Shown here one piece after another: positions 17,201-24,606 of a DNA stretch of 64,000 nt. A program made the position numbers and the translations under genes. Position 1 is the first letter of the stretch; the number at the start of each line of letters is the position of its first letter. A model generated the notes under the pieces. That model ran no database searches. It was not told where the DNA came from and worked only from the letters and a program-made list of their open reading frames with translations. Source of the DNA: Bacteroidia bacterium (lineage in GTDB: Bacteria > Bacteroidota > Bacteroidia > Flavobacteriales > Flavobacteriaceae); contig JAUICK010000002.1 of NCBI GenBank assembly GCA_030427865.1, positions 310,001-374,000 of the forward strand, given 5' to 3'.

Positions 17201-17331
17201 TGTACAGGAAACTGAAACGAACGATATGGTGGTTCAATATCAATAGGCGACTCAAAATGATAGTACCCTCGATAGCGATAGTCCCACTCATAGAAATTAA
17301 GCGTTGCTTGTTCACTGTACGTTAATGACAT
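14269..17331 (-). CDS. HerA/VirD4-like conjugation-type ATPase with a C-terminal nuclease-like domain
   Basis: This 1020-residue protein is a HerA/VirD4-class DNA pump. The N-terminal ~340 residues form a DUF-like region seen in Bacteroidota transfer proteins. Walker A IIGATGVGKSTLIANML and its companion CAIFDPHGDIVEDVL lie near 400-440, and Walker B YYIYLDEFQNF near 645. A proline/lysine-rich linker follows, and the last ~150 residues (GGKVDVSLLKDEVRIAIEIS) resemble a PD-(D/E)xK core in which the lysine is replaced by serine. It pairs with a small membrane protein whose stop is only 4 bp upstream of its start. A role in DNA transfer is likely; no relaxase is near. Confidence 0.85.
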   Translation of the reverse strand: MSLTYSEQATLNFYEWDYRYRGYYHFESPIDIEPPYRSFQFPVQQSLKKIDDGRVPSLFQSIGKLLSPPQKEESQEIEELEPRFLAPENAPIYVGFSITFPKGQDILPRVNTEFLNMLAYSEHPISFEIVGTSERITIQFVCHQGDRGRIESHIRAYFPTVIIKDIDSTDFVFDSSRDVAIADFGVNDEFVRPIATSDNFSIDPLTSMIATMEYLLTNDVLVFQTIFKGITSPLAKDITYAVSDGAGGSFFSDAPEMPQCAKNKISNPLFSVVMRIATQGNDNYRSQYLAQELARSITTVSSSEYNKLIPLTNEGYSYDFHYYNLLNRLSNRLGFILNSSELNTFVHYPNKTVVSAKLGLNDGKTKQAPSSVTRQKYLLGINSHNGIETEVMLNDEMRLRHTHIIGATGVGKSTLIANMLIEDMKQGNGCAIFDPHGDIVEDVLARVPEHRKDDVIFIDPSDSDYAIGFNLLGATTDAEKIVLSSDLVSSFKRHATAWGDNMSAVLSNAINTFLESSRDGTLIELKRFLLEENFRKEFLTSVEDPSIHYYWNNEYAMVRRGIAPLLTRIDTFLRPKILRYMLAQNKGVDFSACIEEKKIVLIKLSQGLIGEENSFLLGSIFLSKFNQVAQGRQSLPKQERHPYYIYLDEFQNFITPSITRILSGARKYGLGLVLAHQELAQIDDTKTLNSVISNPYIRICFRLGDVDAKRLESGFSYFEQDDLQNLGIGQAIMRVGSSHEDFNISTFPLPEAETNAEVNRDSIVANTRNNYSKPKAELDELLASLLPKQTPKKAKAKVEKPAHKVEKTIEPIITEDKKSEVEKTIVTKTIPSPTTENSEINDDLEARKEKYLQQAEEQEIVRQHRSIQNYVRSMALQRGFKATLEDSTLNGGKVDVSLLKDEVRIAIEISVTNRVDYEVQNIQKCLDDDYSLVYMISENEKHLKNIKDQALKTISKKQHSKIHFFKSEELQLYLDALTQPKQKVKRVRGYRVKVDYKTDNDTSKQSSITDIIMKALRGKK

Positions 17332-17335
17332 CTAT

Positions 17336-17977
17336 TTAGCGTTTAAAGATATTATTCAATACAGGTTTGCTTTCCAATTCGGTTAAGGCTCGTTTTCCTT
17401 TGTCTTTGGTAATGCGCTCTATGATAGTCAACACTGATTGATGCGCATAGGTCATAAACATAGAAGCAGTATCAATCTTGTAAAAAGTTACAGGGTATAA
17501 TTTTCGCGCCAACCATCCTCCAATAAAAGGGAGTTTTGAAATGATAATCTTAAGAATAGGATTTCGATAAAAGAGCCACCAACTGACAAAAAATCCATTT
17601 CCAAACGGTGCTCCGCAGATGAAGTATTGATAATCTCTCCATTTAACTTTTAGATATAAACGCTTTCCTGACAACATAGCTCCTTCAGAAAATCGTTTCG
17701 TTTCAATCGTAATATCAGTAACTCCATGACTTTTTAATTCTTCTCTAAGCATAGTGTAAAACTCTTGAGAAGAGAATTCAAATTCATTGATAAGTGTATT
17801 CCATCTTGAATGATATTCTTTTAACGTTTTCTTAAATAGTGAAATGATAAAAGCAAGAAGTAATACAGCAACAACTATGGATATAACATTTCCATTGATG
17901 ATGTCATAAAATATTTCTTCGTACCAAGGTTGACGGTAACGACGTTGGAACAATAAGGTAGTCAGTGTTAATTGCAT
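17336..17977 (-). CDS. Membrane protein partner of the transfer ATPase
   Basis: This 213-residue protein has one strong transmembrane segment at about residues 31-47 (ISIVVAVLLLAFIISLF). The rest is soluble, with FSEGAMLSGKRLYLKVKW, YFICGAPFGNGFFVSWW and SMFMTYAHQSVLTIIERITKDKG. It sits directly before the large ATPase gene with a 4-bp gap, so the two are co-translated. It may tether the ATPase to the membrane. I do not recognise a named family. Confidence 0.75.
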   Translation of the reverse strand: MQLTLTTLLFQRRYRQPWYEEIFYDIINGNVISIVVAVLLLAFIISLFKKTLKEYHSRWNTLINEFEFSSQEFYTMLREELKSHGVTDITIETKRFSEGAMLSGKRLYLKVKWRDYQYFICGAPFGNGFFVSWWLFYRNPILKIIISKLPFIGGWLARKLYPVTFYKIDTASMFMTYAHQSVLTIIERITKDKGKRALTELESKPVLNNIFKR

Positions 17978-18062
17978 AATAGATATTTTGATGATTATTG
18001 TAAAAATATCTTAAAATATGAATTATTACTTAACATTTTTCAAATAATTAATTCATATGTAA

Positions 18063-18083
18063 TTAAAAGCGTAAGCTTTTAAC
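18063..18083 (-). terminator. Small hairpin terminator after the winged-helix gene
   Basis: TTAAAAGC and GCTTTTAA pair around a four-base loop, 20 bp past the stop of the gene ending at 18102, with an AT-rich tail. Confidence 0.55.
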
Positions 18084-18101
18084 AGATAAATAAAAAAATA
18101 G

Positions 18102-18614
18102 CTATAACCAGCTATCTCTTTGTAATTGCTTTCGTTCTTGTTCCTGCTTTATTTGTTCAATGCGTATATGGTCCGGAATACGCTCATTTGCTTTGTACTT
18201 TGGTAAAGAAATTTCTTTTGTAGAACGCATTTTTTGCGTGTGGTTTTCTTTGGTTTTTTCGTTGTATAACGCAAAATTTTCAGGCTTATCCAGTATCAAT
18301 GAATAGTAAACACGTTTGGCTTGTTTTCGTTGTTGTGGATTGCTTAAAATGTTTCCTATATGGTCTGAGGTTTGGATAAGATTTAAGTCGAGTAATTCCT
18401 GGATACCATTGGTAACACTTCGGTTTGATAATCCTGTTTTTTCGAATTGCGAATGTGATATCCAATCCCGTTGCTTAACCTTACCAAACTCGTCTCGCCA
18501 CCCCAAAAGATTCCTCACAATCTTAAGATACACGCGCACCGCAGAGCCACTCATATTCCCTATATGCTTATCAAAAAAAGCGTTAGGCACTGGTGTCGTA
18601 TTATTCAGTCTCAT
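18102..18614 (-). CDS. Winged-helix replication-type protein
   Basis: I start at ATG 18614, inside the end of the upstream gene, rather than the TTG at 18629. The 170-residue product opens NTTPVPNAFFDKHIGNMSGSAVRVYLKIVRNLLGW and continues with WISHSQFEKTGLSNRSVTNGIQELLDLNLI, the pattern of a winged helix that reads DNA, found in phage replication protein O and plasmid replication initiators. A basic, glutamine-rich tail follows. It could open an origin or control copy number. The 14-bp overlap with the upstream gene shows translational coupling. Confidence 0.7.
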   Translation of the reverse strand: MRLNNTTPVPNAFFDKHIGNMSGSAVRVYLKIVRNLLGWRDEFGKVKQRDWISHSQFEKTGLSNRSVTNGIQELLDLNLIQTSDHIGNILSNPQQRKQAKRVYYSLILDKPENFALYNEKTKENHTQKMRSTKEISLPKYKANERIPDHIRIEQIKQEQERKQLQRDSWL

Positions 18615-18813
18615 GTACCTCAAAATCAATCACGGGTAAATTATCATTATGATTAGGGAAAATCATAAAATTAGTATCAGGCTGATGATATAGCTGTAAA
18701 AACCAACCACCATTATTGGTCACTTTTACGACACCTACTTTATGATAAATATGCTTGTCATTATCACCTTTGTTTACGGTTTTACGAGTAACGACATTAT
18801 AAAACTTAGTCAT
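18601..18813 (-). CDS. Small hypothetical protein coupled to the winged-helix gene
   Basis: The ATG at 18813 gives a 70-residue protein (MTKFYNVVTRKTVNKGDND) rich in beta strands, with KVGVVKVTNNGGWFLQLYHQP. It overlaps the following gene by 14 bp, a normal operon arrangement. Similar small proteins occur on Bacteroidota mobile elements, but I cannot name a function. An upstream TTG at 18825 in the same frame is a less likely start. Confidence 0.6.
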   Translation of the reverse strand: MTKFYNVVTRKTVNKGDNDKHIYHKVGVVKVTNNGGWFLQLYHQPDTNFMIFPNHNDNLPVIDFEVHETE

Positions 18814-19142
18814 ACTAAAATTCAATTTTTATGCACACTAGTAACCTTAGGTAAATTACCAATACCAACTTTTATTAACTGTTATTGCTGTCGTAAAACC
18901 CTTATTAGGTTATACGACATACCTGTCGTGTACCATATATTTTACGACGTTATTATGGTCAATTTTTATACCCTGCTAGGGGTATTTGGTACAAAACAGT
19001 ATTTGATAGTCATTCAAATACAAGCTTAACTTGTAAAGTAATAATAGTATCAAAACGTTGGTATTCATAGCTAAAGGTGCTGACGTCATTATATATCAGT
19101 TTCTAAATAAAAACAATCCTAATTAAGGATTGCTTTTTTAGT
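18814..19142. other. 329-bp noncoding region holding clustered ACGACA/TGTCGT half-sites
   Basis: No gene is visible. TGTCGT at 18889-18894, ACGACA at 18914-18919, TGTCGT at 18924-18929 and ACGAC at 18944-18948 form two nested inverted repeats. The inner one is ACGACA-tacc-TGTCGT; the outer one pairs TGTCGTAAAA with TTTTACGAC. A further ACGACA lies at 18791-18796 in the small gene next door. The region lies between a replication-type gene and a tyrosine recombinase gene, so an origin, operator or recombinase site is possible. Confidence 0.6.
19112..19137 (-). terminator. Terminator of the tyrosine recombinase gene
   Basis: CAATCCT (19114-19120) and AGGATTG (19126-19132) pair, with T-rich flanks on both strands, just past the recombinase stop at 19143. 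Confidence 0.75.
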
Positions 19143-20042
19143 TTAAGCGGTTTTTAAAAAACGACTTGCAGTACTTTTATATCTAGATTCTGAGAGTTGT
19201 AAATAATGGAAACTTGATTCAGGTGCAACGTGCCTAAGCAATGCAGATACATCTCTAACATTTCCACCTTTTTCCAGAATATTATTCGCCTTTCCATGTC
19301 GAAAACTATGCGGAGTGATATTCTTATTAACTAGAGTCATTCCAGTAATTTGCTTCATCCAACGTTGTACACTTCTTGGTGTGTATTTCTTCTGAGTTTT
19401 AGGATTGATAAATAGATAATTATTTTCCGACGTTGTATCCATACATAATCGCAGTCCTAAATAATTATTTAGTAGTCGATTAGTATCTGCGCCCCAAACC
19501 ACTAAATTATAGCGCATACTTTTTCGTGTGCGTACTTTGGCAGTTCGTAAACCATCCTTCCCTTGTGCGCTAATATCTGAAAGTTTTAAATCAAGCAATT
19601 CGCTGATACGCATTCCAGTATCCCATAGCATATGAAGAATGAGTTTTTTCATAAGGTCTGTAGAAAAGCGTTCATCTAGTACCATAGTCAATTGCTCGAA
19701 ATCGTCCTCATCCACAATATCCTTTTCTGCATTAACAAATTTGATAGCTTTAATTTCTTTAGGGTTTACAGAGGTTTGTTTTCTTCCTTTCCAAAACCAA
19801 AAATAATTTCTAATAATTCTTGCTGAGTAAGCTATGGTGGCATCACTATATTGTTGCTCTTCCATAAACTCATGGTAATCGATGATATCATCATTGGTAA
19901 TTGATTTTAATACTGTAATGTCTTTTTTGGATTCTAAATAGTTTGCTAGTAAATCCAATTGCCGTTTATACGGCACGTAAGTATGTTTAGTGTGTCGTAG
20001 TTTCCATTTAAGATAAGTCTTTATAGATTTTTGAATGTTCAT
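19143..20042 (-). CDS. Tyrosine recombinase (XerC/D-like)
   Basis: I choose the ATG at 20042 (MNIQKSIKTYLKWKLRH) because a terminator-like hairpin lies between it and the earlier ATG at 20087. The ~300-residue product has an N-terminal SAM-like DNA-binding domain and a catalytic domain with the first arginine in WDTGMRISELL, the H-x-x-R box in PHSFRHGKAN, the second R-H in ALLRHVAPES and the nucleophilic tyrosine in the last ~30 residues (LSESRYKST). It could integrate the element, resolve dimers or excise a part. The serine recombinase at the right end is the better candidate for integration. Confidence 0.92.
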   Translation of the reverse strand: MNIQKSIKTYLKWKLRHTKHTYVPYKRQLDLLANYLESKKDITVLKSITNDDIIDYHEFMEEQQYSDATIAYSARIIRNYFWFWKGRKQTSVNPKEIKAIKFVNAEKDIVDEDDFEQLTMVLDERFSTDLMKKLILHMLWDTGMRISELLDLKLSDISAQGKDGLRTAKVRTRKSMRYNLVVWGADTNRLLNNYLGLRLCMDTTSENNYLFINPKTQKKYTPRSVQRWMKQITGMTLVNKNITPHSFRHGKANNILEKGGNVRDVSALLRHVAPESSFHYLQLSESRYKSTASRFLKTA

Positions 20043-20051
20043 AATAACATA

Positions 20052-20084
20052 AAAGACCCGCCAAAAAGGATCTAGCGGGTCTTT
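20052..20084 (-). terminator. Terminator-like hairpin in the recombinase leader
   Basis: AAAGACCCGC (20052-20061) pairs perfectly with GCGGGTCTTT (20075-20084). On the minus strand it is followed by TTTT and, 10 bp later, by the recombinase start. It looks like an attenuator or the end of an upstream transcript. Confidence 0.6.
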
Positions 20085-20087
20085 CAT

Positions 20088-20436
20088 ATTTCCAATACCG
20101 AAAAAGCATTCGAAAAAATGAAGATTCCGCCGTTGTCCTTTTAGTTGGCATATAAAATACCAACGAGGCTTTCGCCCAACGGGGTTCTTGTATTTAAATG
20201 ACTGATAAAATTATAATTCATAAAATAAAAAATCGCAAGGCTTAAATGCCTTGAGTTTTTCTCAACGGTTTCTTTTTTGAAAATATGGTATAATAGTAAT
20301 AAGTTGAACGTAAAAAAGACCTTATTAAGAAGTTTAAACCATACCATAAATTGTAAATAAAGCAAGAGTTCTTTCGTCGATAATCTCGACAGCAGTACAA
20401 TTACATAGTTATTTCATTTAACACCCTTCCCTTCTT
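20088..20436. other. 349-bp noncoding region with several stem-loops
   Basis: No credible gene is present. CCGTTG (20130-20135) pairs with CAACGG (20177-20182) around an inner GTTGG (20144-20148) / CCAAC (20160-20164) hairpin, giving a two-tier structure. A second hairpin, CAAGGC-ttaaat-GCCTTG (20236-20253), is followed by GAGTTTTT. Near 20378-20392 GTCGA and TCGAC form a short palindrome. This region separates the divergent recombinase and ATPase genes and could encode an RNA or be a transfer or recombination site. Confidence 0.5.
20234..20260 (+). terminator. Bidirectional terminator-like hairpin
   Basis: GCAAGGC and GCCTTG flank a six-base loop; the plus strand continues with TTTTT and the minus strand with a T-run. 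Confidence 0.5.
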
Positions 20437-21609
20437 ATGTATTGGCATCATTCCCTGTTGTATGACGTCAGTTACTTTGCACGTACTAATTTTCGAACTG
20501 ACAGAAAGGTTTTTGGCATTAAACAAGCCGATAGACTATTTCATTTTTATTGTTTTGGAAAGTCTGGTACTGGTAAAACGTCACTATTAAAAACCCTAAT
20601 GCTACAAGATGCTGATGCACATCGTGGATTCGCCTTTGTAGATGTTCATGGTGACGCTTCTCGCGAGATTTACGAAAAGCTCAAAGGCCGCTTCATACAG
20701 AGAGACATTATTTACTTTGATGTGACCAATCCAGAATTACATTTTGGATACAATCCATTAAAACGTGTCTCGCCTTCAAAACGGTCACTAGTAGCTTCTA
20801 ATATTTTGGAAATCTTTCAGCGCAATTGGAAGAGTGCTTGGGGAATGAAAATGGAACATATTCTTAGAATGATTTTGCTAACATTATTGGATCAGCCGAA
20901 AGCCAAGCTTTCGGACGTCCTAAAACTTTTACATGAGAAATCATATCGAGATGCCTGTTTAAACCATATTCAAAACCAAGATATCAAAACCTTTTGGCTA
21001 AAGGAATTTCCAAAGTATAAACCGAATGATTTGTTACCCATTATGAACAAGCTCGGTGGCTTCTTAAGTCATACTATTGTTCGAAAGGTACTTATTGAAA
21101 ATCAAGAACAATTGTCCTTAAGGTCTATTATTGATAAGAAGCAGATTTTAATTATTAATGTTTCTAAAGGACATGTTGGAGCAGACGTTGCTAATATCCT
21201 TGGTGGCTTACTACTCACTTCCCTTGCCTCGGCATCCTTTTCACGAATTGATATTCGTGAGGAAGACCGAACCCCATTTTTCCTTTACATAGACGAATTC
21301 CAAACTTTAACAGGAACTGAACTCATTGCAGAACTTTTGGCACAAGTAAGGAAGTTTAAAATTGGTTTGGTATTAGCGAATCAATTTCTCTATCAGCTTG
21401 ACCCTCAAGTTCGAGCCAGTGTACTTGGAAACGTAGGCACCATAGTCGCCTTTAGGCTTGGAATTACTGATGCCAAACTTATGGCTAAAGAGTTCTATCC
21501 TGTCTTCAAAACCGAGGACTTTATTTCGCTTGCTAACTATTCAATTTATTTGAAATTAATGATAGATGGTAAGCCATCAATTCCTTTCAGTGCAGATACC
21601 ATTTTATAA
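20437..21609 (+). CDS. Second HerA/VirD4-like DNA-transfer ATPase
   Basis: The 390-residue protein is a compact P-loop ATPase: Walker A YCFGKSGTGKTSLLKTLM near residue 41, the following FAFVDVHGDASREIYEKL, Walker B FFLYIDEFQTL near 285 and a sensor-like VLANQFLYQLDPQVRASVLGN. It shares the FxDxHGD pattern with the 1020-residue ATPase at 14269, so the two are homologous, but it lacks the long N- and C-terminal regions. It starts MYWHHSLLYDVSYFARTNF. It heads a plus-strand operon with RadC and a methylase. It may pump DNA in transfer or in element maintenance. Confidence 0.85.
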   Translation: MYWHHSLLYDVSYFARTNFRTDRKVFGIKQADRLFHFYCFGKSGTGKTSLLKTLMLQDADAHRGFAFVDVHGDASREIYEKLKGRFIQRDIIYFDVTNPELHFGYNPLKRVSPSKRSLVASNILEIFQRNWKSAWGMKMEHILRMILLTLLDQPKAKLSDVLKLLHEKSYRDACLNHIQNQDIKTFWLKEFPKYKPNDLLPIMNKLGGFLSHTIVRKVLIENQEQLSLRSIIDKKQILIINVSKGHVGADVANILGGLLLTSLASASFSRIDIREEDRTPFFLYIDEFQTLTGTELIAELLAQVRKFKIGLVLANQFLYQLDPQVRASVLGNVGTIVAFRLGITDAKLMAKEFYPVFKTEDFISLANYSIYLKLMIDGKPSIPFSADTIL

Positions 21610-21660
21610 TGGTTAAGCACCTATTCAAAACAATAAATTCACTTTTAAAACTTAATACGA

Positions 21661-22119
21661 ATGACAAATTCTCTTTCAGAATTACAGCTTCACGAAGTTG
21701 AAATTCATTACAAACGACCTGTCTTAAATGACAAATTGAAAATAAAATCCTCTGAAGATTCAGTACGATTGCTTCGGCAGTTTATCGATACTAAGCGTAT
21801 TGATTATAAGGAATTCTTCTGGGTGCTATTACTCAATAATAACAACCAATTATTAGGCATAAGCGAAATCGCTATGGGTACGACCAATGGCGTTACCGTA
21901 AACATTAAAGAAGTATTTCAATTGGCTTTATTAACCAATGCAACCTGTATCATCGTGGCGCATAATCATCCGTCAGGGAAATTAACAGCCTCTGAATCTG
22001 ATAAACGCATAACACAAAAGCTGATGAAAGCTTCAAAATTACTCGACTTAACCTTGCTCGACCATCTTATTATCACCAGTGAAGATTTTATGTCTTACAG
22101 CGATAGTAGATGGGAGTGA
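21661..22119 (+). CDS. RadC-family JAB/MPN domain protein
   Basis: The 152-residue protein has the JAMM metal-binding pattern: an upstream E in GISEIAMGT, then VAHNHPSGKLTASESDK (H-x-H-P-S-G plus D). RadC-type proteins are common on mobile elements. Their enzymatic role is not established; the old claim of a repair function is doubtful. The N-terminal helix-hairpin-helix of chromosomal RadC is missing, as usual for the element-borne form. Its leader has the same TTAATACGA directly before ATG as the gene at 22952. Confidence 0.92.
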   Translation: MTNSLSELQLHEVEIHYKRPVLNDKLKIKSSEDSVRLLRQFIDTKRIDYKEFFWVLLLNNNNQLLGISEIAMGTTNGVTVNIKEVFQLALLTNATCIIVAHNHPSGKLTASESDKRITQKLMKASKLLDLTLLDHLIITSEDFMSYSDSRWE

Positions 22120-22131
22120 TGCCATCCTTGT

Positions 22132-22920
22132 ATGATAAAAACCCCAATCACGTATTACGGCGGAAAACAAAATTTAGCTAAACGCATTGTTGATTTGATG
22201 CCTGAGCATTCAGTCTATACTGAAGCCTTTGCAGGTGGCGGTGCGGTCTTCTTTTTGAAACCAAAAGTGACCAATGAAATCATTAACGATTCTGATGCAT
22301 TTGTTACCGTATTTTACAAAGTCCTTCAAGAAGATTTTGAAGCTTTAAAATCAAAGATTAAGGTCACTGCGTATTCTCGTGTGGTATATAACGTCGCATT
22401 GAGCATGTACAAGCAACCGACTTTTTTTACTGATTTACAACGTGCTTGGGCGTTCTTTGTGCTGACGAATATGGGATTTTCTGGACGTATTGGTTCCTTT
22501 GGTTGTTATACCAAAGGAACCAAAGCGATGGGCTGGGAACGTAAAAAAGAACTGTTCACACCAGAGCTTAAGGAACGCCTTATTGGTACACAAATTGAAT
22601 GTACTGATGCTCTCAAAATCATAGAGCTCAGAGATAGTCCTGAAACACTGCATTACATAGATCCACCATATTTTAATAGTTGTATGGGACATTATGATAA
22701 TTACACTCGTGAGGACTTCATTGCCCTTCTGAAAGTGTTATCAAATATCAAAGGTAAGTTCATATTAAGTTCTTACCCTTCTGATGAACTATCCCTTTAC
22801 ACCAAAGAGTTTGGTTGGCATACAAAAACCATTGACCAATTGGTTACAGCTAATCAAACCAAATCCAAGAAAAACAGAACCAAAACGGAAGTTATTACTA
22901 CCAACTTCCCTGTGGATTAA
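22132..22920 (+). CDS. D12-class N6-adenine DNA methyltransferase
   Basis: The 262-residue protein opens ITYYGGKQNLAKRIVDLMPEH, with the AdoMet-binding motif AFAGGGAVFFLKP and the catalytic motif LHYIDPPYF (DPPY). This is the Dam/D12 family. The specificity (for example GATC) cannot be read. No matching endonuclease gene is adjacent, so it is an orphan methylase that may protect the element or overlap with BREX methylation. It lies 12 bp after the RadC gene. Confidence 0.93.
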   Translation: MIKTPITYYGGKQNLAKRIVDLMPEHSVYTEAFAGGGAVFFLKPKVTNEIINDSDAFVTVFYKVLQEDFEALKSKIKVTAYSRVVYNVALSMYKQPTFFTDLQRAWAFFVLTNMGFSGRIGSFGCYTKGTKAMGWERKKELFTPELKERLIGTQIECTDALKIIELRDSPETLHYIDPPYFNSCMGHYDNYTREDFIALLKVLSNIKGKFILSSYPSDELSLYTKEFGWHTKTIDQLVTANQTKSKKNRTKTEVITTNFPVD

Positions 22921-22951
22921 CACACATTTTTAACCTTAAAATTTAATACGA

Positions 22952-23173
22952 ATGAAAAAAGTAATTGACAAAACCGTCAATCTCAATTTGATTGGCGTAA
23001 ACGGTAATGCCTTTATGATTATGGGTGTGTTTCAACGACAAGCCAAACGTGAAGGCTGGACGCAAGCGGAAATTGATGCTGTCCTCAAAGAAGCTAAAAG
23101 TGGTGATTACAATCATCTCTTGGCTACGATTGAAAACCATTGTGAACCTATAGACGAAGACGATGACTATTAG
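22952..23173 (+). CDS. Small conserved mobile-element protein of unknown function
   Basis: The 73-residue acidic protein starts MKKVIDKTVNLNLIGVNGNAF and carries FMIMGVFQRQAKREGWTQAEIDAVL. This pattern recurs in small proteins of Bacteroidota and proteobacterial elements that I have seen, without an assigned function. The leader TTAATACGA is shared with the RadC gene. It overlaps the next gene by 11 bp. Confidence 0.65.
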   Translation: MKKVIDKTVNLNLIGVNGNAFMIMGVFQRQAKREGWTQAEIDAVLKEAKSGDYNHLLATIENHCEPIDEDDDY

Positions 23174-23768
23174 AGCACACAAACGGATTTTACTATTCCT
23201 CAAAGACCTTCAAGGTTTTTTGATGGATCATCAAGGCGACTTGAAACTCCCTGAACTTCTAAAACATTATACTGACAGCGAATTGCGTGAGATGATTCAT
23301 TTCATTTATCAAGATAGCTGGAGTAAAAATGCTTTAGGGTTTATGGAGCGTAAGGCTCTTGAAGAATTGATATTGACGGACTACCAAGTACTACTTTGGA
23401 CGATTCACAAGTTTGAAGAACAAATGACGGCTTCGCCTGAATATTCTCAAGATGAGATTGATAGTTTCTTCAATCGCACACAAAATGAAATGCATTATTT
23501 GGCGTCAAAGCCAGTTATCGAATGGGATTCCTATGACTATTCAAACTATCGCAGTTTGATGGTTAAAACAGGAACCACCAAAAAGGTTTATGCCATTTTC
23601 ACCTCAGATGTACTCAAAGAAGATGTTTATGCGGTTACAACAAAGCCTTCGTATTTCTTTGATACCAAAGCCGAAGCGGAAGCAGAACACAACAACATCA
23701 TTGCAAGTGACGAATTTAAGTTCACAGCTGATGATTTGGTGATTCATAGCCTTTGGTTACTCACTTAA
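23163..23768 (+). CDS. Hypothetical protein
   Basis: The 201-residue protein has no signal peptide or membrane segment. The first half is helical (LPELLKHYTDSELREMIHFIYQ), the second has strands around KTGTTKKVYAIFTSDVLKEDVYAVTTKPSYFFDTK. I do not recognise it. It overlaps the upstream gene by 11 bp and is 10 bp from the next, so it is part of the accessory operon. Confidence 0.6.
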   Translation: MTIRAHKRILLFLKDLQGFLMDHQGDLKLPELLKHYTDSELREMIHFIYQDSWSKNALGFMERKALEELILTDYQVLLWTIHKFEEQMTASPEYSQDEIDSFFNRTQNEMHYLASKPVIEWDSYDYSNYRSLMVKTGTTKKVYAIFTSDVLKEDVYAVTTKPSYFFDTKAEAEAEHNNIIASDEFKFTADDLVIHSLWLLT

Positions 23769-23778
23769 AACTTCGGTT

Positions 23779-24075
23779 ATGGAATTAATCACTTCAGAAT
23801 TAAAAGAACGGTTTGAAATGATAGGACAACAGTCGGAAGATTTAAATCCTATCATTATTGCCAAATTCTTTGACCCTATGGGTTCGGGAACGTGGTATGT
23901 GAGCGAATATGAGCCAGAGACTAATATTTGTTTTGGATACGTCACTGGTTTAGGGCATAACGAATGGGGCTACTTTTCATTATCTGAATTAGAAGCTATT
24001 GAAAGACCACTCGGAATGAAAATAGAACGTGACATCTATTTTAGAGAATCACGATTTAAAGACTTAAAAATTTAA
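23779..24075 (+). CDS. Small protein resembling the DUF2958 family
   Basis: The 98-residue protein has LITSELKERFEMIGQQSEDLNPIIIAKFFDPMGSGTWYVSEY and ends with ERPLGMKIERDIYFRESRFKDL. The layout, including DPMGSGTWY, a glycine-rich turn and G.G....WGYFSL, is close to what I recall of DUF2958, a mobile-element family. Function is unknown. Confidence 0.7.
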   Translation: MELITSELKERFEMIGQQSEDLNPIIIAKFFDPMGSGTWYVSEYEPETNICFGYVTGLGHNEWGYFSLSELEAIERPLGMKIERDIYFRESRFKDLKI

Positions 24076-24095
24076 TAACAATTAAAACAAAAATT

Positions 24096-24602
24096 ATGAA
24101 TGCAACTATTGTCGATGTTCTTATTGAGAACATCAAAACAGACCAAGGTTTACTTGAAGATATTGAAGTAAAAATTGAAGAAGAAAAGGAAGCTAAACGT
24201 GAAATTACTGACCGTTTAAAAGGCTATCGCAAAGATTTATCGGTATTACTAAAATATGCTGATGAAACCCAACGCCAAAAGATTGAGGACTTAGGCTTTG
24301 AACTTTCTGAACAAAGTAACGGACTCAATCCTGTAGCTCAATTAGCTTTTGATATCATTTTAAAGGCTAAGAATAATGAACTAAGTAATGGCGCATTATT
24401 CTCAGCTTATGAAAAAGCCTGTATTGATAAGAAACAAATTCCTGTTAATTACACCGAGTTTAATATAAAGTGTCGTTCCCTCTTTAATACCCAACGTTTA
24501 TTGCGTAAAAAAGGAAAAGATCCTAAAAACTCTCGTGAGGATATTATTTCTTTAAATGGGCGTGTTATTCAGCCTGAAACAGACGCTACAGTAAAAAAGT
24601 AA
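24096..24602 (+). CDS. Coiled-coil hypothetical protein
   Basis: The 168-residue protein begins with a charged coiled coil (DIEVKIEEEKEAKREITDRLKGYRKDL split over residues 20-50) and then a helical domain with AFDIILKAKNNELSNGALFSAYEKACID and a basic C-terminus. It is cytoplasmic and has no recognised family. It follows the small gene at 23779 by 20 bp and precedes the gene at 24607 by 4 bp. Confidence 0.55.
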   Translation: MNATIVDVLIENIKTDQGLLEDIEVKIEEEKEAKREITDRLKGYRKDLSVLLKYADETQRQKIEDLGFELSEQSNGLNPVAQLAFDIILKAKNNELSNGALFSAYEKACIDKKQIPVNYTEFNIKCRSLFNTQRLLRKKGKDPKNSREDIISLNGRVIQPETDATVKK

Positions 24603-24606
24603 CACT

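Noticed and set aside
18316-18639. 107-residue plus-strand open frame
   Set aside because: Antisense to the winged-helix gene, which has a coherent protein pattern and coupling to its neighbour.
20141-20365. 74-residue minus-strand open frame in the intergenic region
   Set aside because: It crosses the stem-loops and has an unusual composition; no start signal or family pattern is seen.
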